64,000 nt of DNA from Dryomyza anilis (GCA_951804985.1 OX638135.1:7034659-7098658); one strand, 5' to 3'. Positions 1-10,453 are shown, numbered from the stretch's first letter. A program made the numbers and translations. The notes: generated by a model from the sequence alone, not told the origin.

Positions 1-45
1 ACAGTTTGCCAGAGTGTAAAAATGAATTTAGAACAAAATAGGCAA
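1..45. mobile_element. hAT MITE tail, truncated by window edge
   Basis: The first bases match the inner right part of the hAT MITE at 53816-54271 (the 'gtttgccagagtgtaaaaa' stretch) and the tail of the copy at 15360-16118. Its terminal repeat is not present here. Confidence 0.55.
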
Positions 46-608
46 ATCCTATTAATATAATAAATCTATTCGTTCGTTGGTTTGTTCCGCAATCCGTCTA
101 AACGACTAATCCTATTTTCTTCAAATTTTCACCATTCGGTAGCTGGAAGGAATGATAGGCTATATATGGGCGGGATTGGACAAAGGAGTGTGACACAATA
201 CAATCAATACAACCTAAATTTTCAAAACGATATAACTTGGTAGTTTCGGCAGCTACGAACATGAAACAAAAAACTCAAATACAAAAATGGGACAATAAAA
301 TCAAAAACCCAAAAACACAAAAAAAGAAAAATCAAAACACAAAAGCAAAAACACAGCAAAATCAATAACACTAACGTAAATGCAAAAAAACGGAACAAAA
401 GGAAAAACACAGTAACAAAAACAAAACACAATAATTACAAAAGCAAAAACCAAAATTAAGCAAAATCAATAACAGGAACAAAAAAAAAGAAACACAAAAT
501 CAAAACCACAAAAAAAGCAAACACAAAAACATAATCAGAAACACAAAAGCGAAAAACCTTAAACATAATTAAAAACAACAGCAATACAAAAACAGAAAAG
601 CGAAATAC
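46..608 (+). repeat. Dispersed repeat G with A-rich tail
   Basis: The head has a 'tttgttccgcaatccgtct' type motif and a 'ggaaggaatgataggctata' type motif. It is followed from about 250 by a long simple A-rich tail built of AAAAC/AAACAC words. Related copies are at 3720-4270, 16119-16671, 20216-20770 and, on the minus strand, split across 52085-52621 and 56459-56760. I do not recognise the family. Apparent reading frames in the tail are low-complexity artefacts. Confidence 0.6.
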
Positions 609-1697
609 AACGAGTTGGGAAAGTTAGGTCACATGGGTAAGTTCGGTCACATGGGACGGAATTTAATAGTCGGTCGGGCCCGACTATGGAATACCCTACA
701 CCTTTGGGGGGGATATTATTGTGGGATATTTAATTGTATACCTTAATTTAAGTTATAAATTACACATGTAAATAATACATTGGTATATTATTCACATATC
801 AGAAATTTACTTCTTATATCCCCTTAATTTAAAAAATATCATATAAAAAAAATATAAAAAAAAACTAATAAAAAGAATTATAAAAATAAAAGTGGGCGGA
901 CCATGCCTTTATTTAAGATTTGGTGCGGCTAATATTTCATAGATTTGATTTTAATAATTCACGGCTAAAATGTCCACTATGAAAACCCAGAAAATAATTT
1001 AAAACCAGTTGGGAAGGTTATATTACATGGGAAATTTTAAAGTAGGTGTAATTATGATAGTTGGGATTATCAAAATTATAGTCAGTCTAAGCCGACTATA
1101 AATACCCTACACATATGTGTGGTTACCATTCAAAGTGATATATAGGTCACCAGGGTATACGAATCCTGAAAATAACTACAAACATTCAGTCGCTGAAGAA
1201 TTTCCATTCATTTGATACCCATATTTACAAATGGGTAGGTGTACCGAATTTCGATTTTTTTTTTGTGAACCACAAGTCTTTTCGCCGGAAAACATTATTA
1301 TCATGTATTTGAGCATGATATCAATATATATTTGACCAAAAAAGTATAAGCACGTATACATAAAAATTGATCTTTATATGTACATTTTATATGAGGTATT
1401 TGAACATAAGTGGTCGGATCATAGGTCACAATGGACCAATTTTTTCGCACATACAGCGTAGGTATATTAGTAATCTAAGTTATAAGTTTCATTTATCTAG
1501 CTCTTCAATTTTAAAAGTAGTAGGGATTTCAACAGACAGACAGACAGACGGACAGACGGACATCGCTAAATCGACTCAGGAGGTCATGCTGATCAAGAAT
1601 ATATATACTTTTCCATACCGGACACGCCTCCTAAGGGGCGTTACAATATATGCACAAACTTAATATACCCTGTACCTCATAGGTGTAGGGTATAAAA
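609..1697. mobile_element. Recombined nested DINE-1 pair (subfamily A inside B)
   Basis: 609-1012 is the B-type end (ACGAGTTGGGAAAGTTAGG). From about 1013 an A-type element starts (CCAGTTGGGAAGGTTA) and runs to the conserved core at about 1591-1620. After the core the sequence continues as B type (cacgcctcctaaggggcg) to the end at about 1697. In copy 2 the same locus keeps the complete A insertion and both cores, so copy 1 lost 405 bp between the two cores. A GTCY-type tract lies near 1532-1560. DINE-1/mini-me elements are non-autonomous Helentron relatives without coding capacity. Confidence 0.88.
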
Positions 1698-2344
1698 ACA
1701 AAAGCAGTAACAAATGTGTTTTTCTAGAAAGCGACTGCCGAGGAGGTGTGCCTACGGGAAAATATCAAATTGTTTTAAATTCAGAGATACGGAGAAAGAA
1801 CATACATTACATGGTCGTTTCCATAATCAAAATCACTATAAGAATATTGAATTCAAAACGAAAATTCATACACGTTACAAAAAAAAGCCATTTTTTTCCC
1901 AAACATAATTTTGCAGGCATTGTATGTTTGGATTTGTATTGTATGTATGTTGTTTGGAATTTGTATGTACGTATGTTTGGAATTGTATGTAAACATAATA
2001 TATAATTGCCTGATAAATCATTTTAAACAGGGTTGTATTGAGACTTGAACAGTGTTGTAATGAGGTCTGATTTACATTATGATAAAGAAAAATTTTGATG
2101 TTACCTCTTAAAATGGTGTATGTTCTAATAGAAACATAGTAATTACTACATCCAAACAAAACTAATATTTGAACCGAAACATAAATTTGTTCAAAATAAA
2201 ACATGATTTTGAATATCCTGAATATGTGTCCAGAGAAATATATCAGTTGTTTCAGTTCAAAAAGTAATATGTTTGCATAGAAACATATCTTAATATTTTG
2301 GAAAGAAATCCTGAAAATAAAATAATATATTGTTTTTTTTTTTA
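1698..2344. repeat. Intervening AT-rich DNA with AAACATAAT/ATGTTT repeats
   Basis: From about 1880 to 2330 the words 'aaacataat' and 'atgtttgg' recur in both orientations. The stretch 'cccaaacataattttgcagg' has relatives at about 18365, 44660 and 59640, the last inside a MITE whose ends are visible. This is probably an end-less fragment of that MITE family. No gene is supported. Confidence 0.45.
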
Positions 2345-2551
2345 TTAATTTTTATTCATATACAATTTTTTAAATGCATAAATAAATAATTTGTTTAAAA
2401 GTGCAAGTACAAGTGACAACATCAATGAATGCACAATTGCTGCAATAATCGCTGAACAAGACGATCCTACTATGCATTTGGTACAGTTACAGTTGGTCTC
2501 AGTCCAGCACATAGCGTTGGCAAGGAATTCGCGGAGGCTGTTGTAAAACAC
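2345..2551 (-). CDS. Candidate terminal exon of a host gene (weak)
   Basis: This is an open frame of up to 68 codons, richer in G+C than its surroundings. It encodes a short Cys-rich part (CWTETNCNCTKC) and then a hydrophobic C-terminal segment of about 20 residues ending in a basic tail. On the minus strand a pyrimidine-containing 'tgttttacaacag' lies at the 5' side and could be a splice acceptor (exon from about 2537). AATAAA and an A-run follow the stop within 30 bases. A Cys-rich end plus hydrophobic tail would fit a GPI-anchored or single-pass surface protein, such as a Ly6-like one, but no diagnostic domain is present. The identical ORF at 18821-19027 shows duplication, not selection. 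It may be chance. Confidence 0.28.
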   Translation of the reverse strand: MFYNSLREFLANAMCWTETNCNCTKCIVGSSCSAIIAAIVHSLMLSLVLALLNKLFIYAFKKLYMNKN

Positions 2552-2784
2552 ATGCCGAAAATAGAAGCACTGATTTTTTAGTTGTGGTTTTTTGATGAAA
2601 TATCAAATATATTCAAATGCAATTAAAATTTTATGTTTGTATTGTAACATATTTTTGGTAATTTTGACAGATTCTGCTGGGGAATATATAAAATGTTTAC
2701 ACATAGTAATATGTTATTATAATCTGAATACTTATTTAATTACACTTAATTCGTAATACATGTATGGTAATTTCGTAGTATTTT

Positions 2785-3322
2785 TATACCCTACACTAAG
2801 AGTGAAAGGGTATATTGAGTTTGGTACGCCGTTTGTAACACCCAGAAGGAAGCATCTCCGGTATTGAAAAGTATATATATTCTTGATCAGCATGACCTCC
2901 TGAGTCGATGTAGCGATGTCCGTCTGTCCGTCTGTCTGTCCGTCTGTCTGTCCGTCTGTCTGTCCGTCTGTCTGTTGAAATCCCTACTACTTTTAAAATT
3001 GAAGAGCTAGATAAATGAAACTTAGAACTTTGATTACTAATATACCTACGCTGTATGTGTATGTGTGTAATTGGCGAGATCGGTTCATTGTGACCTATGA
3101 TCCGACCACTTATGTTCAAATACCTCATATAAAATGTACACATAAAGATCAATTTTTATGTATACGTGCTTAGGTAAACTTTTTTGGTCAAATATATATT
3201 GACCAAAGTGTACGTGATAATAATGTTTTCCGGCGAAAAGACTTGTGGTTCACAAAAAAAAAATCGAAATTCGGTACACCTACCCATTTGTAAATATGGG
3301 TATCAAATGAATGGAAATTCTT
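2785..3322. mobile_element. DINE-1 subfamily A, truncated by a MITE
   Basis: It begins at the 'tataccctacactaagagtg' end, has the 'aaaagtatatatattcttga' core, then a GTCT/GTCC tetranucleotide tract at 2921-2973 (53 bp). It stops after 'gggtatcaaatgaatggaaa' where a MITE with TGCGGCGGGAGT ends begins. Frames that read through the tract as TDRQTDRQ-type peptides are artefacts. Confidence 0.88.
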
Positions 3323-3323
3323 C

Positions 3324-3677
3324 TGCGGCGGGAGTCGATATAGCAGTCCGCGAATTCGAAGAAATTCGAAATAATCTCTATTATTGAGAACTCGACGGAT
3401 TTGGTCTTCATTGATATATATTCACTTTTCAACCGCACCCTTCTTTAATCTTATAATTTCTTGTTTTGTTTGTCTGCCAATATTATGGCAATAGTCTTCC
3501 AAATAAAAAATAAGTCCAATTAAATCCATTTCACTTTGTTTAATTTTATTACATTTAACTTTTGGACAGCAAACAGCTGTTTTCGGAGTGTTTTGGAGGA
3601 TGGATAAGTTAGTAGATTCGAACGAATTCAATAATATAATTACTCTGAAAAAGTGAATCGAATCTACTCCCGCCGCA
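3324..3677. mobile_element. Small MITE with TGCGGCGGGAGT terminal repeats
   Basis: The left end reads TGCGGCGGGAGTCGAT and the reverse complement of the right end reads TGCGGCGGGAGTAGAT. Within each end a 'gaattcg'-containing stretch is also repeated in inverted form. The length is about 354 bp with no coding capacity. I could not fix a target-site duplication. A second copy, from the segmental duplication, is at 19820-20173. Confidence 0.6.
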
Positions 3678-3719
3678 TTGGATTCCTGGGATTCCATAAT
3701 CGGCATGTATTTACTCTAA

Positions 3720-4278
3720 TCTAATCATATAATAAAACTCTTTGTTAGTTTGTTTTTTTGTTCCGTTTCTCCGTCTGAACGGCTGATCCGATTTTGTTCA
3801 TATGTTTAGCACTAATTCGGAGTCTGGAAGGAATGATAGGATATATTATAAATCGAAATTCTACTCCTAGAGGCGTTTCACATAGTGATACTTTGTGGAA
3901 GAATACGTTAATAATTAGTTCCCAATTTCACTACCAGAGGGTGCTAAATTTTACAACTCTGTAACCTTTGAACCGATTTGGACCAATTTGAAAATAACGA
4001 TTTTGTGTCAAGTACCAATTTATCTAAACGATAAAATAGTTCTAAATTTTATCACCAGAGGACGCAAATCAAAAACACAACAACAATAGTAAAACTAAAA
4101 AAGCAAATGCAAAAAATAAACAAAAATACAAAAACAAAATAAAAAAACTCAAAAACAAAAGCAAAAACAGAACCTGAGAAACAAAAGCAAACCACAGAAC
4201 CAAAACCATAAAACCAAAAACACAACAAAAAAAAAAGAAAAAGCAAAAGCAATTTTTTTATAATTCGCATAATATTTT
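3720..4278 (+). repeat. Dispersed repeat G with A-rich tail
   Basis: The head contains 'gttccgtttctccgtctg' and 'ggaaggaatgatagg' and later 'ccagagggtgctaaatttt'. From about 4068 it passes into an AAAAC-rich simple tail. It matches 46-608 and the copy at 20216-20770. The family is not recognised. Confidence 0.6.
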
Positions 4279-4938
4279 AATACCCTACACTAAGAGAGAA
4301 AGGGTATATTCAGTACGGTAGGCCGTTTGTAACACCCAGAAGGAAGCATCTCCGGTATGGAAAAGTATATATATTCCTGAACAGCATGATCTCCTGAGTC
4401 GATTTAGCGATGTTCGTCTGTCTGTCTGTCTGTCTGTCCGTCTGTCTGTCTGTCCGTCTGTCTGTCCCTCTGTCTGTCGGCATGATCGGTCTATTGTGAC
4501 CTAAGAACCGACCACTTATGTTCAAATACCTCATTTTAAATTTACTTCTACAAAGGAATTTTACTTTGTACGGTCTTAAGTGAACTTTCTTGGTAAAATA
4601 TATATTGAATTTATGCTCAAATATTTCAAAATAATGCTTTCTCGAGAACCGAGTTGTGGTAACCCAAAAAAAATCGAAATTCGGTATACCTACCCATTTG
4701 TACATATGGGTATCAAATGAAAAGTAATTCTTCATCGATTGCAAGTTTTGAGTTATTTTTCGTAGTATTCATATACCCTCGTTACCTATGCACCACTTTT
4801 AATAGTACCCGCGCACATTATCACATATGTGTAGTGTATTTATAGTCGGCTTAGACCGACTATAATTTTGATAATCCTAACTATCATAATAACACCTACT
4901 TTAAAATTTTCCATGTGATTTAACCTTCCGAACTGGTT
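4279..4938. mobile_element. DINE-1 subfamily A
   Basis: Both ends are present: 'taccctacactaagagaga' at the left and 'aaccttccgaactggttt' at the right. The core is at about 4360-4385 and the GTCY tract at about 4415-4480. A palindrome of the form TATAGTCGG...CCGACTATA lies at about 4840-4865, close to the right end, as expected for this family's subterminal hairpin. Confidence 0.88.
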
Positions 4939-5171
4939 TGGATTTAATTCATTTATCAATCCACGAAAATGATTCGATTCCTTGACTTCAATTCATTTAT
5001 CTGATTTTTAAAAAAATCACAAATCTTTTTAAATAAATAGATTGCAATCTATTTCAATTCATTTGTTAATATATTTTTAGATTTAAATCAATAACTGTAA
5101 ATCTTTTTTTTAAATCATTTACAGATTGAATCATCTTGAGTTGCAATCGCCTTTCAAATCATTTCTTAGAT
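4939..5171. other. AT-rich filler between two DINE-1 ends
   Basis: This stretch is rich in 'attcatttat' and 'aaatc' words. It separates the full DINE-1 from an isolated second copy of the DINE-1 right end. No gene or known repeat was recognised. Confidence 0.4.
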
Positions 5172-5260
5172 TAGACCGACTATAATTTTGATAATCCTAA
5201 CTATCATAATAACACCTACTTTAAAATTTCCCATGTGATCTAACCTTCCCAACTGGTTTA
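5172..5260. mobile_element. DINE-1 subfamily A end fragment
   Basis: About 90 bp, from the half-palindrome 'ttagaccgactataatttt' to 'cttcccaactggttt', is identical in type to the right end of the element at 4279-4938. The rest of the element is absent. Confidence 0.8.
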
Positions 5261-5660
5261 TACTTACTACACTTTTCAACACAGTTGGTAAAATATCCCT
5301 CAAAGACATTTATCAGTTTATATCCCTCACAAAATGAGAGATAAAAATTGATGAAAAAAAAAAAAAATTCCATCATCAGCCTTATTTTTATTTTCTTCAT
5401 TGATGAGAAAAAATATAACACTCAATGATCGAAATCAATTCTCATCTCAAAAGAACTCATCATTGAGAATGAAAATAATTGGTATCTTCAATTTTCTCAT
5501 CATTGAATAATGAGAAAAAGCATAACGTCGCAAATTCTCATCATTAGAAGATGAAAATAAATGATGAGAAAAAATGAAAAAAAATTATGAGAAAAAAGAT
5601 AAGAAAAAAAATGAAAAAAAATTATGAGAAAAATAATGAGACAAATAATAAAAATATGAG
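5261..5660. repeat. TGATGAG-rich dispersed repeat
   Basis: The words 'tgatgagaaaa' and 'catcattgag' recur in both orientations. The same arrangement appears at 21741-22140 (duplication) and, inverted, at about 25320-25650, which shows that it is a dispersed repeat. No ends or coding capacity were identified. Confidence 0.6.
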
Positions 5661-5805
5661 GACAAATGAGAGATTGGACATATCCGATTGCTACTAGATG
5701 ATATGTAAGCAAAGGTTCCGACATGTTAATTGGAAGATAAGGTGCTCCTAGACATGTCCAGGATAACCACTCCAAGTGGGCGGAAATTACCTTGCTGCAC
5801 CAACT

Positions 5806-8707
5806 GTTTTTATTGCAGAAATCGATAGAGGGGTCGAGAATGGAAAGATCAAAAAGATAATAAAATCACAAAGATCAAAAAGGTCGAACAGATTAAAAAA
5901 ATCTAAAAGATCAAGAAGATCGAAAAGATCTAAAGATGAAAAAAATCGAAAAGATCAAAAAAAAAATAGAAAATATAGAAAAGATCGAAAAAACAAATAG
6001 ATCGAAAATATCGAAAAGAAAATAAGAACAAATTGATCGAAAAGATCGAAAAGATGAAAATATCAAAAAGATCAAAAAGATCAAAAAGATCAAAAAGATC
6101 AAAAAGATCAAAAAGATCAAAAAGATCAAAAAGATCAAAAAGATCAAAAAGATCAAAAAGATCAAAAAGATCAAAAAGATCAAAAAGATCAAAAAGATCA
6201 AAAAGATCAAAAAGATCAAAAAGATCAAAAAGATCAAAAAGATCAAAAAGATCAAAAAGATCAAAAAGATCAAAAAGATCAAAAAGATCAAAAAGATCAA
6301 AAAGATCAAAAAGATCAAAAAGATCAAAAAGATCAAAAAGATCAAAAAGATCAAAAAGATCAAAAAGATCAAAAAGATCAAAAAGATCAAAAAGATCAAA
6401 AAGATCAAAAAGATCAAAAAGATCAAAAAGATCAAAAAGATCAAAAAGATCAAAAAGATCAAAAAGATCAAAAAGATCAAAAAGATCAAAAAGATCAAAA
6501 AGATCAAAAAGATCAAAAAGATCAAAAAGATCAAAAAGATCAAAAAGATCAAAAAGATCAAAAAATCAAAAAAATCAAAAGAACAAAAATATAAAAAATA
6601 TCAAAAAGATCAAAAAGATCAAAAAGATCAAAAAGATCAAAAAGATCAAAAAGATCAAAAAGATCAAAAAGATCAAAAAGATCAAAAAGATCAAAAAGAT
6701 CAAAAAGATCAAAAAGATCAAAAAGATCAAAAAGATCAAAAAGATCAAAAAAATCAAAAAGATCAAAAAGATCAAAAAGATCAAAAAGATTAAAAAGATT
6801 AAAAAGATTAAAAAGATTAAAAAGATCAAAAAGATCAAAAAGATCAAAAAGATCAAAAAGATCAAAAAGATCAAAAAGATCAAAAAGATCAAAAAGATCA
6901 AAAGAACAAAAAGAACAAAAAGATCAAAAAGAACAAAAAGAACAAAAAGAACAAAAAGAACAAAAAGAACAAAAAGAACAAAAAGAACAAAAAGAACAAA
7001 AAAAACAAAAAGAACAAAAAGAACAAAAAGAACAAAAAGAACAAAAAGAACAAAAAGAACAAAAAGAACAAAAAGAACAAAAAGAACAAAAAGAACAAAA
7101 AGAACAAAAAGAACAAAAAGAACAAAAAGAACAAAAAGAACAAAAAGAACAAAAAGAACAAAAAGAACAAAAAGAACAAAAAGAACAAAAAGAACAAAAA
7201 GAACAAAAAGAACAAAAAGAACAAAAAGAACAAAAAGAACAAAAAGAACAAAAAGAACAAAAAGAACAAAAAGAACAAAAAGAACAAAAAGAACAAAAAG
7301 AACAAAAAGAACAAAAAGAACAAAAAGAACAAAAAGAACAAAAAGAACAAAAAGAACAAAAAGAACAAAAAGAACAAAAAGAACAAAAAGAACAAAAAGA
7401 ACAAAAAGAACAAAAAGAACAAAAAGAACAAAAAGAACAAAAAGAACAAAAAGAACAAAAAGAACAAAAAGAACAAAAAGAACAAAAAGAACAAAAAGAA
7501 CAAAAAGAACAAAAAGAACAAAAAGAACAAAAAGAACAAAAAGAACAAAAAGAACAAAAAGAACAAAAAGAACAAAAAGAACAAAAAGAACAAAAAGAAC
7601 AAAAAGAACAAAAAGAACAAAAAGAACAAAAAGAACAAAAAGAACAAAAAGAACAAAAAGAACAAAAAGAACAAAAAGAACAAAAAGAACAAAAAGAACA
7701 AAAAGAACAAAAAGAACAAAAAGAACAAAAAGAACAAAAAGAACAAAAAGAACAAAAAGAACAAAAAGAACAAAAAGAACAAAAAGAACAAAAAGAACAA
7801 AAAGAACAAAAAGAACAAAAAGAACAAAAAGAACAAAAAGAACAAAAAGAACAAAAAGAACAAAAAGAACAAAAAGAACAAAAAGAACAAAAAGAACAAA
7901 AAGAACAAAAAGAACAAAAAGAACAAAAAGAACAAAAAGAACAAAAAGAACAAAAAGAACAAAAAGAACAAAAAGAACAAAAAGAACAAAAAGAACAAAA
8001 AGAACAAAAAGAACAAAAAGAACAAAAAGAACAAAAAGAACAAAAAGAACAAAAAGAACAAAAAGAACAAAAAGAACAAAAAGAACAAAAAGAACAAAAA
8101 GAACAAAAAGAACAAAAAGAACAAAAAGAACAAAAAGAACAAAAAGAACAAAAAGAACAAAAAGAACAAAAAGAACAAAAAGAACAAAAAGAACAAAAAG
8201 AACAAAAAGAACAAAAAGAACAAAAAGAACAAAAAGAACAAAAAGAACAAAAAGATCAAAAAGATCAAAAAGATCAAAAAGATCAAAAAGATCAAAAAGA
8301 TCAAAAAGATCAAAAAGATCAAAAAGATCAAAAAGATCAAAAAGATCAAAAAGATCAAAAAGATCAAAAAGATCAAAAAGATCAAAAAGATCAAAAAGAT
8401 CAAAAAGATCAAAAAGATCAAAAAGATCAAAAAGATCAAAAAGATCAAAAAGATCAAAAAGATCAAAAAGATCAAAAAGATCAAAAAGATCAAAAAGATC
8501 AAAAAGATCAAAAAGATCAAAAAGATCAAAAAGATCAAAAAGATCAAAAATATCTAAAAGATTTAATAGATCTAAAAGATTTGATAGATCTTAAATATAT
8601 AAAAGATCTAAAAGATTGTAAAATTGTAAGATTGTTTAAAATTGTTGTTATTTTATTTTTCTTTTGGATCTTTTCTTGACACCTCTATAGATTTCTGCAA
8701 TAAAAAC
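5806..8707. mobile_element. TIR element containing the giant 9-bp satellite array
   Basis: The left end 'tttttattgcagaaatcga' is matched by the reverse complement of the right end at about 8672-8707 ('tttttattgcagaaatcta'), followed in both by 'tagaggngtcaag'. Everything between is the 9-bp array and its degenerate borders. In copy 2 the same element (22285-22981) is only about 700 bp, so this one grew by about 2.2 kb. The family is not recognised. Confidence 0.7.
6062..8549. repeat. 9-bp satellite, AAAAAGATC with an AAAAAGAAC block
   Basis: The blocks are: AAAAAGATC at 6062-6562; a short degenerate gap to about 6600; AAAAAGATC with occasional AAAAAGATT at about 6600-6899; almost pure AAAAAGAAC at about 6900-8252 (roughly 150 units); AAAAAGATC again at 8253-8549 (about 33 units). 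Because 9 is a multiple of 3 and no unit makes a stop, long frames are open on both strands (SKR/TKR repeats on plus, IFL/LFF repeats on minus). They are not genes. Confidence 0.97.
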
Positions 8708-8770
8708 CAGTTGGGAAGGTTAGATCACATGAGAAATTTTAAAGTAAGTATTATTATGATATTATTATGA
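8702..8770. mobile_element. DINE-1 subfamily A end fragment
   Basis: 'accagttgggaaggttagat' follows directly on the TIR of the satellite element, with about 50 further bases of the A-type end and a small 'attattatgat' duplication. The rest is missing. Confidence 0.75.
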
Positions 8771-8786
8771 TATGAAAGTCATTTTT

Positions 8787-9223
8787 ATACTTACTTACTT
8801 ATTTGGCCATTTTAACCCATGATGGGTTTCGGCCGCTGGATCTTAATGCGCCTGACTATGTCAATGTCGGCGTAGAGCAGCTTGTCGTTCCATCTGATTC
8901 TGTACTCGAAGTATTCTTCGGAAAATCAATGGCCCGATATGCGTTGAAAACGAGTACAGAATCAGATGGAACGACAAGCTGCTCTACGCCGACATTGACA
9001 GTTCCATCTGATTCTGTACTCGTTTTCAACGCATATCGGGCCATTGATTTTCCGAAGAATATTTCTCTCGAACGCTCCTAAAGCTCGCTCATCGGTGTTG
9101 GCAAGCGTCCACGTCTCAGCGCAATAGAGGAGGACTGGCATGATGAGCGACTTATAGAGCGTAATTTTTGTCCGTCGAGAGAGGTCTCTGCTCCTCAATT
9201 GCATATTGCATCATTGCCTACTA
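8787..9223 (-). pseudogene. RTE-like LINE 3' end, rearranged
   Basis: The minus-strand sequence encodes the C-terminal part of a non-LTR reverse transcriptase (SRRTKITLYKSL, LLYCAETWTL, ALGAFERNILRKI), matching the longer copy at 23022-25167. The 3' tail is a TAAG-type microsatellite at about 8787-8806 rather than poly(A), as is usual for RTE-type LINEs. The stretch 8859-9062 is scrambled by an inverted duplication that copy 2 lacks. 5' of about 9203 the LINE is missing. Confidence 0.8.
8859..9000. repeat. Perfect 50-bp inverted repeat with 42-bp loop
   Basis: 8859-8908 and 8951-9000 are exact reverse complements. The loop 8909-8950 is itself the inverted copy of about 9022-9062. Copy 2 (23270-23365) shows the simple unrearranged order, so this is a new inverted duplication inside the LINE fragment. 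Confidence 0.92.
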
Positions 9224-10435
9224 CATCATCACCGCCCATCAGAACCATCCATTTTCTCCAACACTTTTTGCTCCTTGCAAATTTTAATGAAACTAATGAT
9301 GACTCCATTGAAACTCCAATTTGGCGTTCTCTTTGTTTTCGCTTCCATTTTTATAAATTTTAAAAATTTGAAATTTTTGAATTTGAATTTTTATGTTTTA
9401 TAAATGACAGAAACGTCGTAGCATGTTAAAAATTTAACTGTTCCCAGATTATTTTAATACGATTCACTTCACCAACTGAATCGTGCTAAGTTATTCGAAT
9501 GTGAATATGCCGCATTTTAAACTCGGGCTAAGTGTTAGTTTGGGTTAAACTCATACGGCATAAACGAAGCCTATGTCTTTGATATTTTTCTTCTTGTATT
9601 TGTTTAAATTTAGTAATAAATATTTTAATTTTTATTTTCTAAAATTATGATTTAATTAAAATAATATTTTGTTTTGTTATATTCAATTTGTAAAATTATA
9701 TTTTCAATATAAAAAATGGTTTATAATATTATGATTATTAAAATACACGAATAATTAAGTTGTTTTTATATTGTAATATTTGCAAAAGTTTTGTCCCTTT
9801 TTCCCTAAAACGAGGGAAGTAGGACACACTTGTCTTATTCACCACTTTGTTATTTTTTTCTGGCTAATTAAACAATTTTTATGAGAAAATGCAAACATTT
9901 CTTTACTTTTCTGTTATACTATGAATTTTCGGAATAGTTTTAAAAAATTACTGCTTATTTTTAGACACGTTGCGTGCAACTACAAATTTCTGCATTTGAG
10001 TAGTTCAGTTGCAAAAAATGTGTAAAGTTGACAAATTTTACAAGTTTTTCAGCATCTGAATTAACATACAGCTATTTTGAGTTGTCAAAAAGTATACAAG
10101 GTGAAACAACAACAATGCCGGAGCTCCAGCTCCATTTTTTTTTTTTATTTTTGCAAAGTCGCAAGTCTTTGGTAAAAACGACGAACCATGTTTGTCAGTT
10201 TTGATGAACATTTTTTTACAAATTTAGATCTACAATATTTATTCATATGTACAAAATTTTTTAGTGATTTAAATATTTATTATACACTGTCCAAATAAGT
10301 TAAGTTGAATAAATTTCGTTAAAACGAAAACACTTTTTTTTATTTAAGTTAAAGAAATTTGTCAATAGTTACATTAGACAAGAAATGATTTTTTTTTTTA
10401 TTTATTCATCCGATGGACTTCAAGATTCTAAGAAA
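9224..10435. other. AT-rich non-coding stretch
   Basis: Apart from A- and T-runs I see only short frames without recognisable content and no terminal repeats. It lies between the end of duplication copy 1 and a split DINE-1. Confidence 0.5.
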
Positions 10436-10453
10436 GACCTTTATACCCAACAC

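Larger units (their letters stand above)
1..9223. repeat. Segmental duplication, copy 1
   Basis: This segment is repeated nearly base for base at 16074-23510, with the same order of nested elements. Visible differences are a 405-bp deletion near 1600, different GTCY tract lengths, a much longer 9-bp array (about 2.5 kb here, about 0.5 kb in copy 2) and a templated inversion near 8.9-9.06 kb. Copy 1 runs off the left window edge, so its true left end is unknown. The high similarity of AT-rich non-coding DNA implies a recent event, or two haplotypes placed side by side by an assembler. Confidence 0.93.

Noticed and set aside
222..431. Phe/Leu-rich small membrane-protein-like frames opposite the A-rich tails (also 4052-4270, 16342-16647, 52100-52342)
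   Set aside because: Low-complexity AAAAC/TTTTG sequence gives hydrophobic frames by chance; they vary between copies through indels.
3422..3706. 94-codon frame in and beside the TGCGGCGGGAGT MITE (also 19918-20202)
   Set aside because: It crosses the MITE end into flanking DNA, has no recognisable content, and is shared only because of the duplication.
6062..8549. CRISPR array
   Set aside because: Direct 9-bp units without spacers in a eukaryotic, AT-rich, transposon-filled sequence.
6033..8594. 853-codon open frame of SKR/TKR/IKK repeats and its minus-strand counterparts
   Set aside because: It is produced by a 9-bp repeat without stop codons in any of several frames. Both strands are open, and copy 2 lacks the length. 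No start context or domain.
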